Source: Avena insularis
Taxonomy: Eukaryota > Streptophyta > Magnoliopsida > Poales > Poaceae
Direction: 5' to 3'
DNA length: 64,000 nucleotides
Assembly: GCA_023614405.1 (NCBI GenBank)
Contig: CM042686.1
Location: forward strand, 466,830,740 to 466,894,739
In this document: positions 35,096-45,763 of the stretch, piece after piece
Position numbering within the stretch: the first letter of the stretch is position 1
Layout of the letters: each line of letters starts with the position of its first letter
Program-made: the position numbers and the translations under genes
The notes under the pieces: model-generated
What the model saw: the letters and a program-made list of their open reading frames with translations, nothing else
Told to the model about the DNA's origin: nothing
Databases searched by the model: none

Positions 35096-36178
35096 TCACA
35101 CTCCATCGATCATCATTTTTCCGCATTTCTTTTTCTTTTCTGCACGCGTCGGGTCGTACGGGACGATCTGTTTGTTCCGTCTGGCCGAGGTTACTACCTC
35201 TTCTGTCCTTGGACCACCATGAGGCGATGATGCGGCTCCAGCGGATTTCTCCGGGTTACCCATCACCGAATGGACGATTTTGGAAGCTCCAACTCTCTCC
35301 GGGTTAGCTCTCAGAAGCTCTTCGTTCTGTCTGTTCGCGATCCGAACCAGCTCGTTAACCCTATCTTGCTGTCTTTGACGGGCCTCACCCGTCAGTCCCT
35401 CTAACTCGGACGCAGCCGCATCTGCTGCTCTGAGGTTCTTCACCGGGGTACTATACCTCGGGAGCCCCACAGACAAATAGTTTTCCGACCCCTCGGCTCC
35501 ATCATCACCTTCTCTGTTCATCTCGCTTATGAGATTTCTCCCTTTTACTTTTACCGTATCAAGTTTGTTTGCCTTTGCATACTCACGCAGCGTCATGTTC
35601 AGCGACTGCTGAGCCACGGCTATTTTCTTTGCACCCTCTAGTATCTTTTGCCTTGTTTCCTCTAGCTCGGCCTATGCCTGAGCCAGATCTACCACTGCTG
35701 CTACTGGGTTAGCCAAGCTATCCATAGCTTCTCTCAGTACGTTCTCAGGCCTCTCTAGTGGAGGTCCTCTACCTTTCCTTGGTGCCTTAGGTGTTACCTC
35801 TGGGTCCGGTGTCGGATCCTTGCTCGCGCCTACACCTGGCGCAGTCATCATCACCTCCGCATGGTCCGGGGAGCGAGCGATACACACCCCGCGAGCCACC
35901 ATGAGGGGTGGTTCCCCTGCGTCGACGACGCGGCGCGGATGAACGCCTGATACGTCCACCGCAACGTAGACCTTGTGCGCACCGAGCTTGACGAAAAGGC
36001 CGTTGCGCGGGAGTGGGCGCGTGCCGAAGTAGCCAGCGTTGTCACTAACAAAGTCCAGCGCTCCGAAGCACTGAACGAGCCCGGAGACGACGCGTTCTCC
36101 GGTGCCGATGAGGTTTCCCATCCGGATCTTCACCCCTGCTAGCGCCGCTAGCCGTGGTGGTGTCACGGCAGATGCCAT
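35096..36178 (-). pseudogene. N-terminal gag segment of element D, reading out of the LTR
   Basis: One minus-strand frame from 36178 to 35096 with a single stop at 35672-35674. The first ATG (36178) lies within the LTR, 28 bases before its edge at 36150; a later ATG inside the leader (MGNLIGTGERVVSG, about 36121) is a more usual start. The second half is helical and charged (ASELEGLTGEARQRQQDRVN, ELVRIANRQNEELLRANPER), which suggests a coiled coil. I recognise no family for the first half. Confidence 0.7.
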
Positions 36179-36978
36179 GGATAGGCTAAAGGTGGGGACT
36201 AATACACGCTAGGGGAATCCAGGGAGGGATAGTGGAGTGATTCTCCACACAGAAGTTTGTATTGATTTCCTTCAAGATTACAAGTGCTCCTTGAGCTATA
36301 TTGGCGAGAGGAGGAAGAAGGAGCTCTCTTACTCTTGCCTACTATTTTTCCCTAGAAGCCTAGATCAACTAGCACTATGGCCTCAAAGAACTCAACCAGT
36401 GACTATGGAATCACCAAACCAACTAGAGCTCAACCAACCCCCTCTACTAGAAACCTAGCCCCCCTTATATAGAGGAAGTTCGGTCCCTGCCTAAGGCATA
36501 CGTGGAGGCATATTCCTAAGAATATGCCCCCTCCCAAAGTGGTAACCCGACCGGGGTGCTTTTCCCCCGCGTCACACATGCTTTAGCGACATAAGCCTCT
36601 GCGGCGCCCGCGTCAGCCGACATGGGCGTCGTCACCCTTGTCGGCCATGACCCGGTGGTCCTGCCCTTGCTTTCTCCGCTCATGCGATGCGTCTGGGACC
36701 TTCTTTTGACGAGAGATTCCTTCATTCTCCCGAAGCTAAGCGAGGACCACGATCATAGTAGATCCGCCACACCTGTTCCTGCATATAAGTTAGACAAGCA
36801 CTTCGACTTACTCCTTAAGTCGGATGAGACAATGTTAAGCGACCCCACAGTCCGGGTTACTCCGTGATCCGGCCTGCCTTGAGGTGACCCGGCCAGCATC
36901 CGCTTTGACCTTGCCGAACCTCGGCTAACTCGGCCCTTATACCCCGGAGTGACCCTACCCGGGGGTATCCCCCCAACA
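36150..36978 (-). repeat. 5' LTR of element D (right copy)
   Basis: 829 bp, paired with 22766-23601. The right end CCCCAACA is followed by the TSD GTATC (36979-36983). The inner end reads TAGCCGTGGTGG where the partner has TGTCGTGGTGG, so the terminal TG (CA on the element's own strand) is lost. The adjacent leader GCGCTAGCAGGGGTG (minus strand, about 36144-36130) is in the PBS position, but I could not assign a tRNA. Confidence 0.9.
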
Positions 36979-36983
36979 GTATC

Positions 36984-37718
36984 ATCGGGCAAGTGGTACC
37001 CCGTTGGCGGTTCTCTATGATACGCACATATTTACGATGACAAGAACTTACCGGTAACTAAAGTTGAGTAGCATGAGGAGAGGCCCTCGTACTCAAGGGA
37101 CTTGGGATTTTCAGTTTACAGTCTGTCAAGCATATAACTCAGATTGGACCTCACTTTCACCTTAACCACATTAAACATGCTTATGATAGGGGCAATGAGA
37201 GCTCAAAGCTAATGAGTACCATACTTTCAGCGTTTGGAAGCCTTTCAAAATTATTCAAAACATTTTCCTTTACTTGTTAAGTCTCCATATATTCTTCGAG
37301 CACCTTCTTGAGAGCATAGTTGTCATTCTTCGTGCTTTTCCCATTACTTGATTATTTGTGTTATGATTTTGATGCTTGTATCTTTGATATCTTTACTTCT
37401 AGTCATCACTTGAACTTCAGAGGTGCATTGACATTCATAATCAAAGGCAAGCGAGATACCGCTCTATCATACCTTTTTATGAGCACTGTAATGTTGCTGA
37501 TGTTTATGCTTCGTGCTACTTATTATTTTTGAGTTGGAATCTCTTCATAGCTTGCAATGACTATTAAGTAGACTCAGTAGCATACTCTTTATTATGAATT
37601 GCCTAAGTAGTTGATCACATGCTGAGAATATATACATCTTATGAAGCAAATGTGTTCGTGAAAGTTCTTTTATCACACTTAGTTTTCAACTAAATTGCTT
37701 GAGGACAAGCAACAAGCT
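36984..37718 (+). other. 3' non-coding region of element C, second part
   Basis: AT-rich DNA that resumes element C after D. No coding potential is seen; the short ORF at 37320-37532 has no recognisable features. Ends with AAGCTAAGCTTGGGGGGAG, the polypurine tract at about 37715-37733, which primes plus-strand synthesis. Confidence 0.75.
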
Positions 37719-37733
37719 AAGCTTGGGGGGAGT

Positions 37734-39123
37734 TGATACGTCCAACACATATCTACTTTCCTGAACACTTTTGCTATTGTTTCTCCTCTAAACTTGTGTG
37801 ATTTGGATGCAACTAACGCGGACTGGCGCTATTTTCAGCAGAATTGCCTTGGTGTCTACTTTTTGTGCAGAAAATCAACTATCAGGAAAAATCCCGGAAA
37901 ATATGCCAAAAATCCTATTTCACCCGAAGAATCTAGGATCCAGAATACGAGACGGAGAAGAGCCAGGGTGGCCATACCACCTGGTGGCGTGGGCCAGGCC
38001 AGGCCGCGCCAGGGGGTGGTGTGGGCCCCCCAGGCACCCCCTCGGTCTCCCTCTTTGCCTATAAGAAACCTTCTGACCTAAAACTCTAGGGGGTTCGACG
38101 TTTTTCCAGACGGAGTTCCGCTCCGCCTCCACCACCAGATTCCACGAAACAGCACCAGAAACTCCGTTCTGGCACCCTGCCGGGACGGGGAATTGGAGGA
38201 GATCATCACCATCATCATCACCATCGCTTCTCCATCAACCAACCATGTTTCCCCCATCTATGAGTGAGTAATCCCGCGCTGTAGGCTATGGGGATGGTAG
38301 GGATTGGATGAGATCATTCATGTAATGGCATCAGATTGTTAGGACAATGTTCCTAGTATCTTTTATTAGTGCTTTATGACTTTGTTGCGACTTTTTATGC
38401 TTAATGCTTGTCACTAGGGCCCGAGTGCCATGATTTCAGATCTGAACATGTTATTGATTCATTATGATAGTATTGTTTTTGTCTTATCTACAAGTTGTAT
38501 ACACACGTTGTTGTCTGGAACCAATGGCCCCGAAGTGACAGAAATCGAGATAACCAGAGGGAATGGCTTTGATGTGAGGATCACATGTGTTCACGGAGTG
38601 TTAATGCTTTGCTCCGGTGCTCTATTAAAAGGAGCACCTTAATTGCCAGTAGTTCCCTTGAGGCCCCGCTGCAAACGGGCTGGCAGGACAAAAGATGTTG
38701 TGCAAGTTCTCATTGCGAGCACGTATGACTATATATGGAACACATGCCTAGGATTATCTAGTACTGGGATGCTTTACCTTATTTATCTGCAATTGCCCTA
38801 TGTTCTGATTGCTATGTTAATTGTCTTGTCCATGCAACGCCTGTCCATCCATCCCTATGCCTACCGCACTCGAATCCTATTGTTTACTGCTATTGTTACT
38901 GCTGTCTTTACTTTACTATTGCTGCTACTTTACTATTCCTATTACAAAACTGTTGCTACTGATAAACTGTTGTGAGCAAGATTGTTTTCAGGTGCAGCTG
39001 AATTGACAACTCAGTTGTTAAGGCTTATAAATATTCCTTGGCTCCCCTTGTGTCGAATCAATAAATTGGGTTTCACTTCCCTCGAAAATACTGCGATACA
39101 CCCCCTATACTTGTGGGTCATCA
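37734..39123 (+). repeat. 3' LTR of element C
   Basis: 1390 bp, TGATACGTCC...GGGTCATCA, preceded by the purine tract ending at 37733 and followed by the TSD TGTAT (39124-39128). TATA-like CCTATAAGAAAC lies at about 38059. It is more complete than the partner LTR in the 38490-38960 segment. Confidence 0.95.
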
Positions 39124-39128
39124 TGTAT

Positions 39129-39925
39129 AAAGAGATAAGTTATTCATACCTTAATCTTTTTATTGTTCAAAATATCAATGTTTTCCATCAAGCTAACATC
39201 AACTATGAGCCTATGTCCATATACAGGCATCCGAACATAGCCTTGGGGGCTACTCCCATCGAGAGCATTGGCGCGCACCCCATAGAAATTTAGTTGTGTA
39301 TAAAAATATATTCATGATTGCAAACACCTTTGAGTTTTACACCAGTATCCTCAAAAAGGTATTACTCCCATCGAGAGCCAGTATAAAGCATTAAAACTAT
39401 CTGATAAAATCAGAAATATTGGCGGCCCAGTAGGCCAACCACCAATAAAGCCAAAAATCTCGGATCACGCTCAGACGCGATAAAAAATCCGAATGTCGTG
39501 TTCAAAAACATGAAGGTAAGAACCCAGGATTCGTCCTGTGTGGCCTGGTAATCGCACAAGAAATACTCATATAAAGGATACGATGAAAAATCCTGACAGA
39601 CGTGTTGGGTACCCGATAAAAATAGAAACTGGAATTCAGTATTCGATAAGACCTTAGCGGCTCGAACTGAATTACGCCAGTATCAAATTCTGGATCTGTC
39701 AGAAGCATCAGACCTCAGCCTGGGGACTTGAATTTGATGTAGGACAACCTTGTTTTTGCCTAGGAGCAATTAACCGATTCCCGATCTGTCGAAAGCATCA
39801 GACTCGTTGTACCAAAATCCCTACAAAAATAAAAATCAAGGAACATAAATAAAAAGAAAGAAAAGAAATAGAAACTTTGAGACTCAACCTAAAAACTGCG
39901 ATCCAGGTAAAGCCTTGGGGGATAC
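39129..39925 (+). other. 3' non-coding region of element B
   Basis: Resumes element B after C. No gene. Contains short repeated phrases: TACTCCCATCGAGAGC at about 39250 and 39365, and GATCTGTC(A/G)(G/A)AAGCATCAGAC at about 39692 and 39785. PPT-like CCTTGGGGG(C/G)(T/A)(T/A)AC occurs at about 39241 and at 39913, immediately before the LTR; a further CCTGGGGACTTG lies at about 39718. Confidence 0.65.
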
Positions 39926-40330
39926 TGACATAGGTACAGTTACTCGGATGCTTATGATTTGCTGCCCTATGCTGGGTAATAGGATTACAGCCCATGAAGA
40001 TTTCAGATGACAGCCCAAGGAAGCAACCAACAAAGACTTTGATTGTATTAGGAAAGATACTATGAACCGACATTGTGTTGGTATTGTAATAACGCGTATA
40101 TGAAACCTATCCGCATACAGCTTCGAGACCCGGCCTATTATATATAGGACGGGAGAAGCCCAAGCGAGGGTACCGAAATCTAGAGGACAACTTGTAATAG
40201 TGCAATTACTCAATATTCAGGTGACTTTGATTCCATTGTTTCCCTGACATCCGACGAAATCTCCAGCATTATCTTTTCCGTGAAACCCCAAGTCCATCAC
40301 CATAGGCATTGCCAAGGTTACCCCTCGTCA
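39926..40330 (+). repeat. 3' LTR of element B
   Basis: 405 bp, same length as the 8118-8522 copy. TATA-like TATTATATATAGG at about 40136. Right TSD GGTGG is at 40331-40335. About 27 mismatches to the partner were counted by eye. Confidence 0.95.
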
Positions 40331-40335
40331 GGTGG

Positions 40336-40978
40336 AGTACAGCGGGAGCCCGTTGGCGTTGCGGGCTTGCGGCGAGATGATGTTCCGCAGCTGGTCCGGT
40401 GGAGGCGCGCAACCTATGGGTGGCGGTGGGGCTCCAGTCGTAGGTGCCCCAGGTGGCGGGTGGTTTTTGCCGCTGGGCGGCGTGTTTCCGCCGAGCTCGC
40501 GCTCGGACGCACGTGCAGGGTCGCTGTCGCTGTTGAAGTTCAGGATGTGGCCCTGGATGTTGGAGTGCAGACGGGTCCTGATGCGGCGTTGATGGTAGAG
40601 CGATGGCTCCTGCACCATTTCCCGCTCGAGGCGGAATTTCTCGCGCTCGGCCTGCTCCCTGCGCGATGCCTCATCTAGTCACAGACGGTCTTCTTCGACC
40701 TCCATTGCCATTGCGGTCAGCAGGATCGGCATGGAGAAGGGATCTGGCAAGGCGCTTGTGCTGCCCGCCATGTAGATCGTGTTGAAGTGATTGGATCTGG
40801 CGCGAAAGTCCTCGGGGGACTCCGATCCGAATTCAGAGTCAAAGATCCCAAGGATGGAGGGGTCCTCGAAATCCTCAGGGTTGGAGACTCGCGTGATGGA
40901 GTCCTCGCGAGATGCGGCAGTGATGGATCTGGCAACCGAGGCAGCGGTCAACGAATCAGCGTCGTCATGGAGAGCCAT
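40336..40978 (-). pseudogene. gag N-terminus of element A, beyond the B insertion
   Basis: Minus-strand frame starting MALHDDADSLTAASVARSIT (40978) through one stop near 40679 to 40336, Pro/Gly/Ala-rich at the end (PPSGKNHPPPGAPTTGAPPP). The frame continues without shift at 8117 once the B insertion and one TSD copy are removed. A diverged second copy of this segment is at about 41940-41480, part of the tandem duplication. Confidence 0.72.
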
Positions 40979-42142
40979 GTCATCCGCGACGGCATCAGTC
41001 CCGGACGCATTGTTGGCGGTCGAGTCGTACTCCGTGGCCAGGCGGCTGATGGAGCGGATCTGGTCCTCTGAGAGCAGATCATGGCGCGGTGGAGATCAAC
41101 TGACGCTTACTGTTCTCGCGGGGTCGATGGTGTCGTTGAAGCCAACAAATAGTTTGATGGAGCCGACCGGCATCACTACGCTGTGCGTGATCGGGCGCGA
41201 CGTCGGGATGAAGCTACTGGGCAGGATCTTGAGGATCCCGCTACTGGCGATCATACTGCCGGTGGCGATCAACCAATTGATTAGCGAATAGGGTCTCGCC
41301 GTAGAACTCAGGCTAGACTGGCCATGCCCCACGGTGGGCTCCACTATCGTGGGAATGACCACGTCAGTCGCTACCAGGGGTAGCGATTGATAGGATTGAG
41401 GGCAAGAGTGGACGGTTGCTGTCGCCAGGTGGCGCATTTTCATAGAGCTCACGCTCGGCCCCGCATGCGGGGTCGCTCTCGTTGTTGAAGTTCAGGACAC
41501 AGCCCTGGACGTTGGAGTGCAGGCGGATCCTGATGCGGCGTTGATGGTAGAGCGATAGCCCCTGCGCCGTTTCCTGCTTGAGGCGGAATTTCTCGTGCTC
41601 GGCCTGCTCCCTGTGTGATGCCTCCTCCAGTCACAGGCGGGCTTCTTCGACCTCCATTTCCATCGCAGTCGACGGGATCGGCATGGAGAAGAGATCTAGC
41701 GGGGATCTTGTGCTGCCCGCCATGTACATCACGTTGAAGCGATTGGATCTGGCGGGAAGTCCTCGGGGGACTCCGATCTAGAGTCAGAGTCAAAGATCCC
41801 GAGGATGGAGGGGTCCTCGAAATCCTCAGGGTTGGAGACTCACGTGATGCAGTCCTCGCGCGATGCGGAGGTGATGGATCCGGCGACCAAGGCAGGGGTC
41901 GTCAAATCAGCGTCGTCGTGGAGAGTCACATCATCCGCGGCGGCATCAGTCCCGGCCATGTTGCAGGCAGCCAAGTCATACTCGGTGGCGAGGCGGTTGA
42001 TGGAGCGGATCTGGTCTTCCAAGAGCAGATCGTGGCACGGTGGAGATCCGTCGATGTTCACCGTTCCCTCCGGGTCGATGGCGTCGATGAAGCCGACAAA
42101 AAGGTTGATGGTGCCGACCGACATCACTGCACTGTGCGTGAT
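40480..42142 (-). repeat. Tandem duplication of about 950 bp in the leader/gag of element A
   Basis: Two adjacent direct copies: about 40480-41430 and about 41431-42142 continuing at 50628-50856 after element E. Matching landmarks are about 951 bases apart: GTTGAAGTTCAGGA near 40533 and 41484, GATGCGGCGTTGATGGTAGA near 40581 and 41532, GGGGTCCTCGAAATCCTCAG near 40859 and 41810. The copies end with GACCACG(T/G)CAGTCGCTACCAG at about 41357 and 50795. Substitutions are numerous, so the duplication predates E's insertion. Confidence 0.88.
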
Positions 42143-43815
42143 TGTTGGAGATATGCCCAATAGGCAATAATAAAAGTGGTTATTATTATATCTTTGTGTT
42201 TATGATGATTGTTTACATCCCATGCTATAATTGTATTATTAGGAAACACTGATACTTGTGTGTTTTGTAAACATAAAAGAGTCCCTAGTAAGCCTCTTGT
42301 TGAACTAGCTTGTTGATTAATAGATGATCATGGTTTCCTGATCATGGACATTGGATGTCATTAATAACAAGGTCATGTCATTAGGAGAATGATGTGATGG
42401 ACACACACCCAGAGTAAGTGTAGCATAAGATCAAGTCATTTAGTTCGTATTGCTACAAGCTTTCAAATGCATAGTAACCTAATCCTTCGACCATGAGGTT
42501 ATGTTAATCACCAGCACCGGATGGGTGCTTTGATGACATCAAAGACCGCTTCGTAACTGGGTGCTTATAAAGGTGTCATTGGGTATTCTAAAAGTATGTG
42601 TTGAAGCGCATGGACCAAGATTGGGATTTGTCCATCCATATGACGGATAGATATGCTCTGGGCCCTCTCGGTGGAATGTCATCTAGTTAGCTTGCAATCA
42701 TGTGACTAGGTCACAAGGGATGACATAACATGGAACGAGTAAAGAGTACTTATCAGTAACGAGGTAGAACTAGGTATGGAGATACCGACGATCAAACCTC
42801 AGATAAGTAGAATATCGTGTGACAAAAGGAATTGGTTTCGTATGTTAATGGTTTTATCGATCATGAAGTCATCGTTAAGTATGAGGGAGCCGTTATGGAT
42901 CTCCAGATCCCGCTGATGGTTATTGATCGGAGAGGTGTCTTCATCATGTCTGCATATTCATGAACCATAGGGTGACACACTTAAGGTTCGATGCTGTTTA
43001 GGTAGATATGGAATGTGTGTTGGAGACCGAATGTTGTTCGGAGTCTCGGATTGGATCTGAGACATCACGAGGAGATCCGGAATTGTCCAGAGAATAAGAT
43101 TCATATAATGGAGATTATTTTCTAGGTTCAGAAATGTCCTGGAGTGTTTATATGGGGGTTCTAGAAGGTTTCGGAATGTTTCGGAAGGTTCTAGAAATTT
43201 CTATGGAGTTTACTTGAAAACCAAGAAAGAAAAAGGGGAAACTTGGGGGGGAAGGAAACTCCCTCCAAGCCCCCCTTGTGCGTCGGCCCTAGGAGGTGGG
43301 CCTAGGGGTGGGAACCCTAGGCCGCACCCCTCCCTCTATATATAGAGGGGTGGAGGCGCCACCCCCTAGCCCTTCCACTCTTGCCCTAGCCGCCTCTCTC
43401 CTCCTCCTTCCTTCTGCTCAGGCTTAGGCGAAGGCCTGCAGAATTCTCTACTCCACCACCACCACCACGCCGTCGTGCTGCTGGGATTCCGTGGAGAGAT
43501 CTACTACCTCCACTGCTCACTAGAACGGGGAGAGGAAGGTCTGCATCAACTCCGCACATGTGATCGACTGCGGAAGCGCTGCCGGAACGCGGCACCGGAA
43601 GGATCGTCTACTCAATCTTGAGATCAGCAAGTGATCGTCTACATCAACAACGAGATCCGATCTTGCACAAGGCTTTCGGATCTACAAGGGTTAGTACAGA
43701 TCTATCTCGTTGCACATGTCTAATAGATTAGATCTTGGCTTTTATCTAGATTAGATCTAGGTTTTGTTCGTTCTTGCGGTAGAAATTTTTTGTTTTCCAT
43801 GCTAAGAACCCATCA
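42143..43815 (+). repeat. 5' LTR of element E
   Basis: 1673 bp. A TATA box CTATATATAGAGG at about 43335 lies within a palindromic CCCTCTATATATAGAGGG. Left TSD is GTGAT (42138-42142). Partner LTR is 48954-50622. Confidence 0.95.
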
Positions 43816-43816
43816 G

Positions 43817-43832
43817 TGGTATCAGAGCCAGG
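43817..43832 (+). promoter_or_regulatory. Primer-binding site of element E
   Basis: TGGTATCAGAGCCAGG, one base after the LTR: the standard initiator-tRNA-Met site of Copia elements. 43833-44968 is the untranslated leader, about 1.1 kb, with no gene seen. Confidence 0.95.
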
Positions 43833-44968
43833 TCTATGCGTAGATCTGTTGCACGAGTAGAACATAATGGTTTTGTGGCCGTTGGTGCTCATGCCGCCTT
43901 TTGCTTTGTGTACTTTGCATCTTGCGGTATGGTGGATGAAGCGGCTCGGGCTAACCTTACATGTCATCGCACATGAGACTTGCTCCATGCTTGACGTGTA
44001 ACTTGCTTTGCACAAGTGGCTTTGCGGGTGTCTGTCTCTCCCACCATAGTATAGATCCAATTTACACTTTGCACTTGATAGCACTTGTATCAACGTTGTG
44101 GTTCAGTTTCTTAGGTAAGATCTGTTCTTATTCGAAAGCCCCAAACCACGTAAAACATGCAAAGAAAATTAGAGGCGTCTAACTTGTTTTTGCAGGGGTT
44201 TTGTGATGTGATATGGCAACCGGCAGGAGCCTAATGGTTGTCTTTAATTCTGTTAAGACCTGCGAGTCTATTCATCTTGTAATAGCTTTATTCCAAGTAG
44301 TTGTAATAGTTGCTAGTGATGATGGACAACCATGAAGCGGCGCCACTGACCTTGACGCAATGCTGGTGATGATGGAGATCATGTCCGTGCTTTGGAGATG
44401 GAGATCAAAGGCACAAGAAGAAAGGGCCATATCATATCACACTAATTATGAATTGCATGTGATGTTAATCCTTTATGCATCTTTTATTGCTTAGATCACG
44501 ACGGTAGCATTATAAGATGATCCCTCTCACTAAATATCAAGTAATAAAGTGTTCATCCTTAGTTAGCACCGTTGCTAAGACTCGTCGTTTCGAAGCATCT
44601 CGTGATGATCGGATGTGATAGATTCTATGTGTGCATACAACGGGTGCAAGCCAGATTTGCACATGCGGAAACTAAGGTTAATCTTGACGAGCCTAGCATG
44701 TACAGACATGGTCTCGGAACACGGAATACCGAGAGGTAGAGCATGAGTCATATAAATGATATGATGAACATGAAGATTGTTCGCCGATGAAACTACATCT
44801 TCTCTCGTGAAGATTGGACTTGGTGTAGTGGACTTGGTTCGTGTAATCACTAAGACAATGTGAGGGATGTTGTTTTAAGTGGGAGTTCATCTAGTTAATT
44901 TAAGAATTAAAATTGAACTCAATTTATCATAAACTTAGTCTAAACTACTTGCAAATTTGTTGTAGATT

Positions 44969-45763
44969 ATGGCAAACCTCTCCATCAATTTCAATGCGTT
45001 CCTAGAGAAAGAAAAGCTTAAGAACAATGGAAGCAACTTCACGGACTGGCTCCATGGACTGAAGATTGTCCTCAGGGCTGGTCAGTTGACCTATGTGAAA
45101 AGCGCTAGGTGACCCACTGCGAAGATGCCACCGATGGCGTAAAGAATGTTTCGCCACTCGGAAAATCATTACTCCACGATTCGATTGTGCCATCCTGCGG
45201 TTTAGAAAGCGAGCTTGAGCGCTTTGAGCACCACGACCCGTTCGAGATCATTAAGGAGCTCAAGCTCATTTTTTGAGACTCACGCGGCCGTGGAGAGCTA
45301 TGAGGCCTCCGAAAATTTCTTTAACTGTAAGATGGAAGAGGGTAGCTCCGTTAGCGAGCACGTGCTCACCATGTCTAGGCACACAAACAAGCTCCAAGAG
45401 TTGGGGATAACGATTCCTAATGAGTTAGGGATTCACCGTGTCCTCCAATCACTACCACCGAGTTATAAGAACTTTGTGATGAACTACAATATGCACTGCA
45501 TGAACAAGACGTTGCCTGAACTATCGTCCATGCTGAAAATTGCTGAAGTGGAGATCAAAAAGGAGCACCAAGTGTTGATGGAAAATAATACAACCAATTA
45601 CAAGAAACAGGGCAACCCAAAGAACAAGGGCAACTTCAAGAAGGATGGCAAGAAAGCTGCACTGCTAAGAAGCCCAAGGCTGGTCCTAAGCACGAAACCG
45701 AATGCTTCTCTTGCAAGGGTGCGGTCCTTTGGGCGTAAGCGCCCCAAGTACTGGTGGATTTGA
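44969..45763 (+). pseudogene. gag of element E
   Basis: ATG 44969 opens MANLSINFNAFLEKEKLKNN, the typical BARE-type gag start, with GSNFTDWLHGLKIVLRAGQL following. A TGA at 45110-45112 interrupts. The C-terminal gag is open from about 45215: ESYEASENFFNCKMEEGSSV, LTMSRHTNKLQELGITIPNE, LQSLPPSYKNFVMNYNMH, then a Lys/Asn-rich stretch. The zinc knuckle expected near 45690-45760 is only partly visible in another frame (ECFSCKG), so small indels have destroyed it. The region would bind element RNA and form particles. Confidence 0.88.

Larger units (their letters stand above)
22766..36978 (-). mobile_element. Element D: Tat-like Gypsy LTR retrotransposon inserted in C
   Basis: Innermost layer of the nest. 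LTRs lie at 22766-23601 and 36150-36978; GTATC at 22761-22765 and 36979-36983 is the target-site duplication. Read on the minus strand it starts TGTTGGGG and ends CCACGACA. Order on the minus strand is gag (36178-33882), protease, RT, RNase H, integrase (to 29528). Then, on the plus strand, comes a multi-exon antisense gene (24353-28805). This matches Tat-lineage elements with antisense genes, and element A has the same plan. It is about 14.2 kb. Coding sequences have a modest number of stops and frameshifts, fewer than A. Confidence 0.95.
15130..39123 (+). mobile_element. Element C: Athila-like Gypsy element without RT or integrase, inserted in B
   Basis: Bounded by LTRs 15130-16492 and 37734-39123, both beginning TGATACGTCC and ending GTGGGTCATCA. 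TGTAT at 15125-15129 and 39124-39128 is the target-site duplication in element B. A tRNA-Asp-type PBS follows the left LTR and a purine tract precedes the right one. The interior, excluding element D, is about 7 kb: gag, protease, an Athila ORF1-type gene and long AT-rich non-coding DNA. No RT, RNase H or integrase sequence was found in 19259-22760 or 36984-37733, so it is a non-autonomous element. LTR start and family style recall wheat Athila-lineage families such as Sabrina or Derami, but I cannot name the family from memory with certainty. Confidence 0.93.
8118..40330 (+). mobile_element. Element B: Gypsy LTR retrotransposon inserted in A, interrupted by C
   Basis: Complete element bounded by two 405-bp LTRs (8118-8522 and 39926-40330) that begin TGACATAGG and end CCTCGTCA. 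GGTGG is present at 8113-8117 and again at 40331-40335, a 5-bp target-site duplication within gag of element A. Internal order on the plus strand is PBS, gag, protease, RT, RNase H, integrase, then non-coding DNA. Element C splits it at 15130-39123, just after integrase. RT sequence and layout place it with the Tat-like Gypsy elements, but I see no antisense gene in it. LTRs differ at roughly 27 of 405 positions by eye, most of them transitions. The coding region has at least two frameshifts and about ten stops. Confidence 0.95.

Noticed and set aside
40280..40678. 132-residue plus-strand frame
   Set aside because: Begins within B's LTR and runs into the complement of A's gag; a junction artefact.
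43817..43832. Possible tRNA fragment
   Set aside because: The sequence is a 16-base primer-binding site complementary to initiator tRNA-Met, not a tRNA gene. The same holds for 16504-16522 and 60413-60432.
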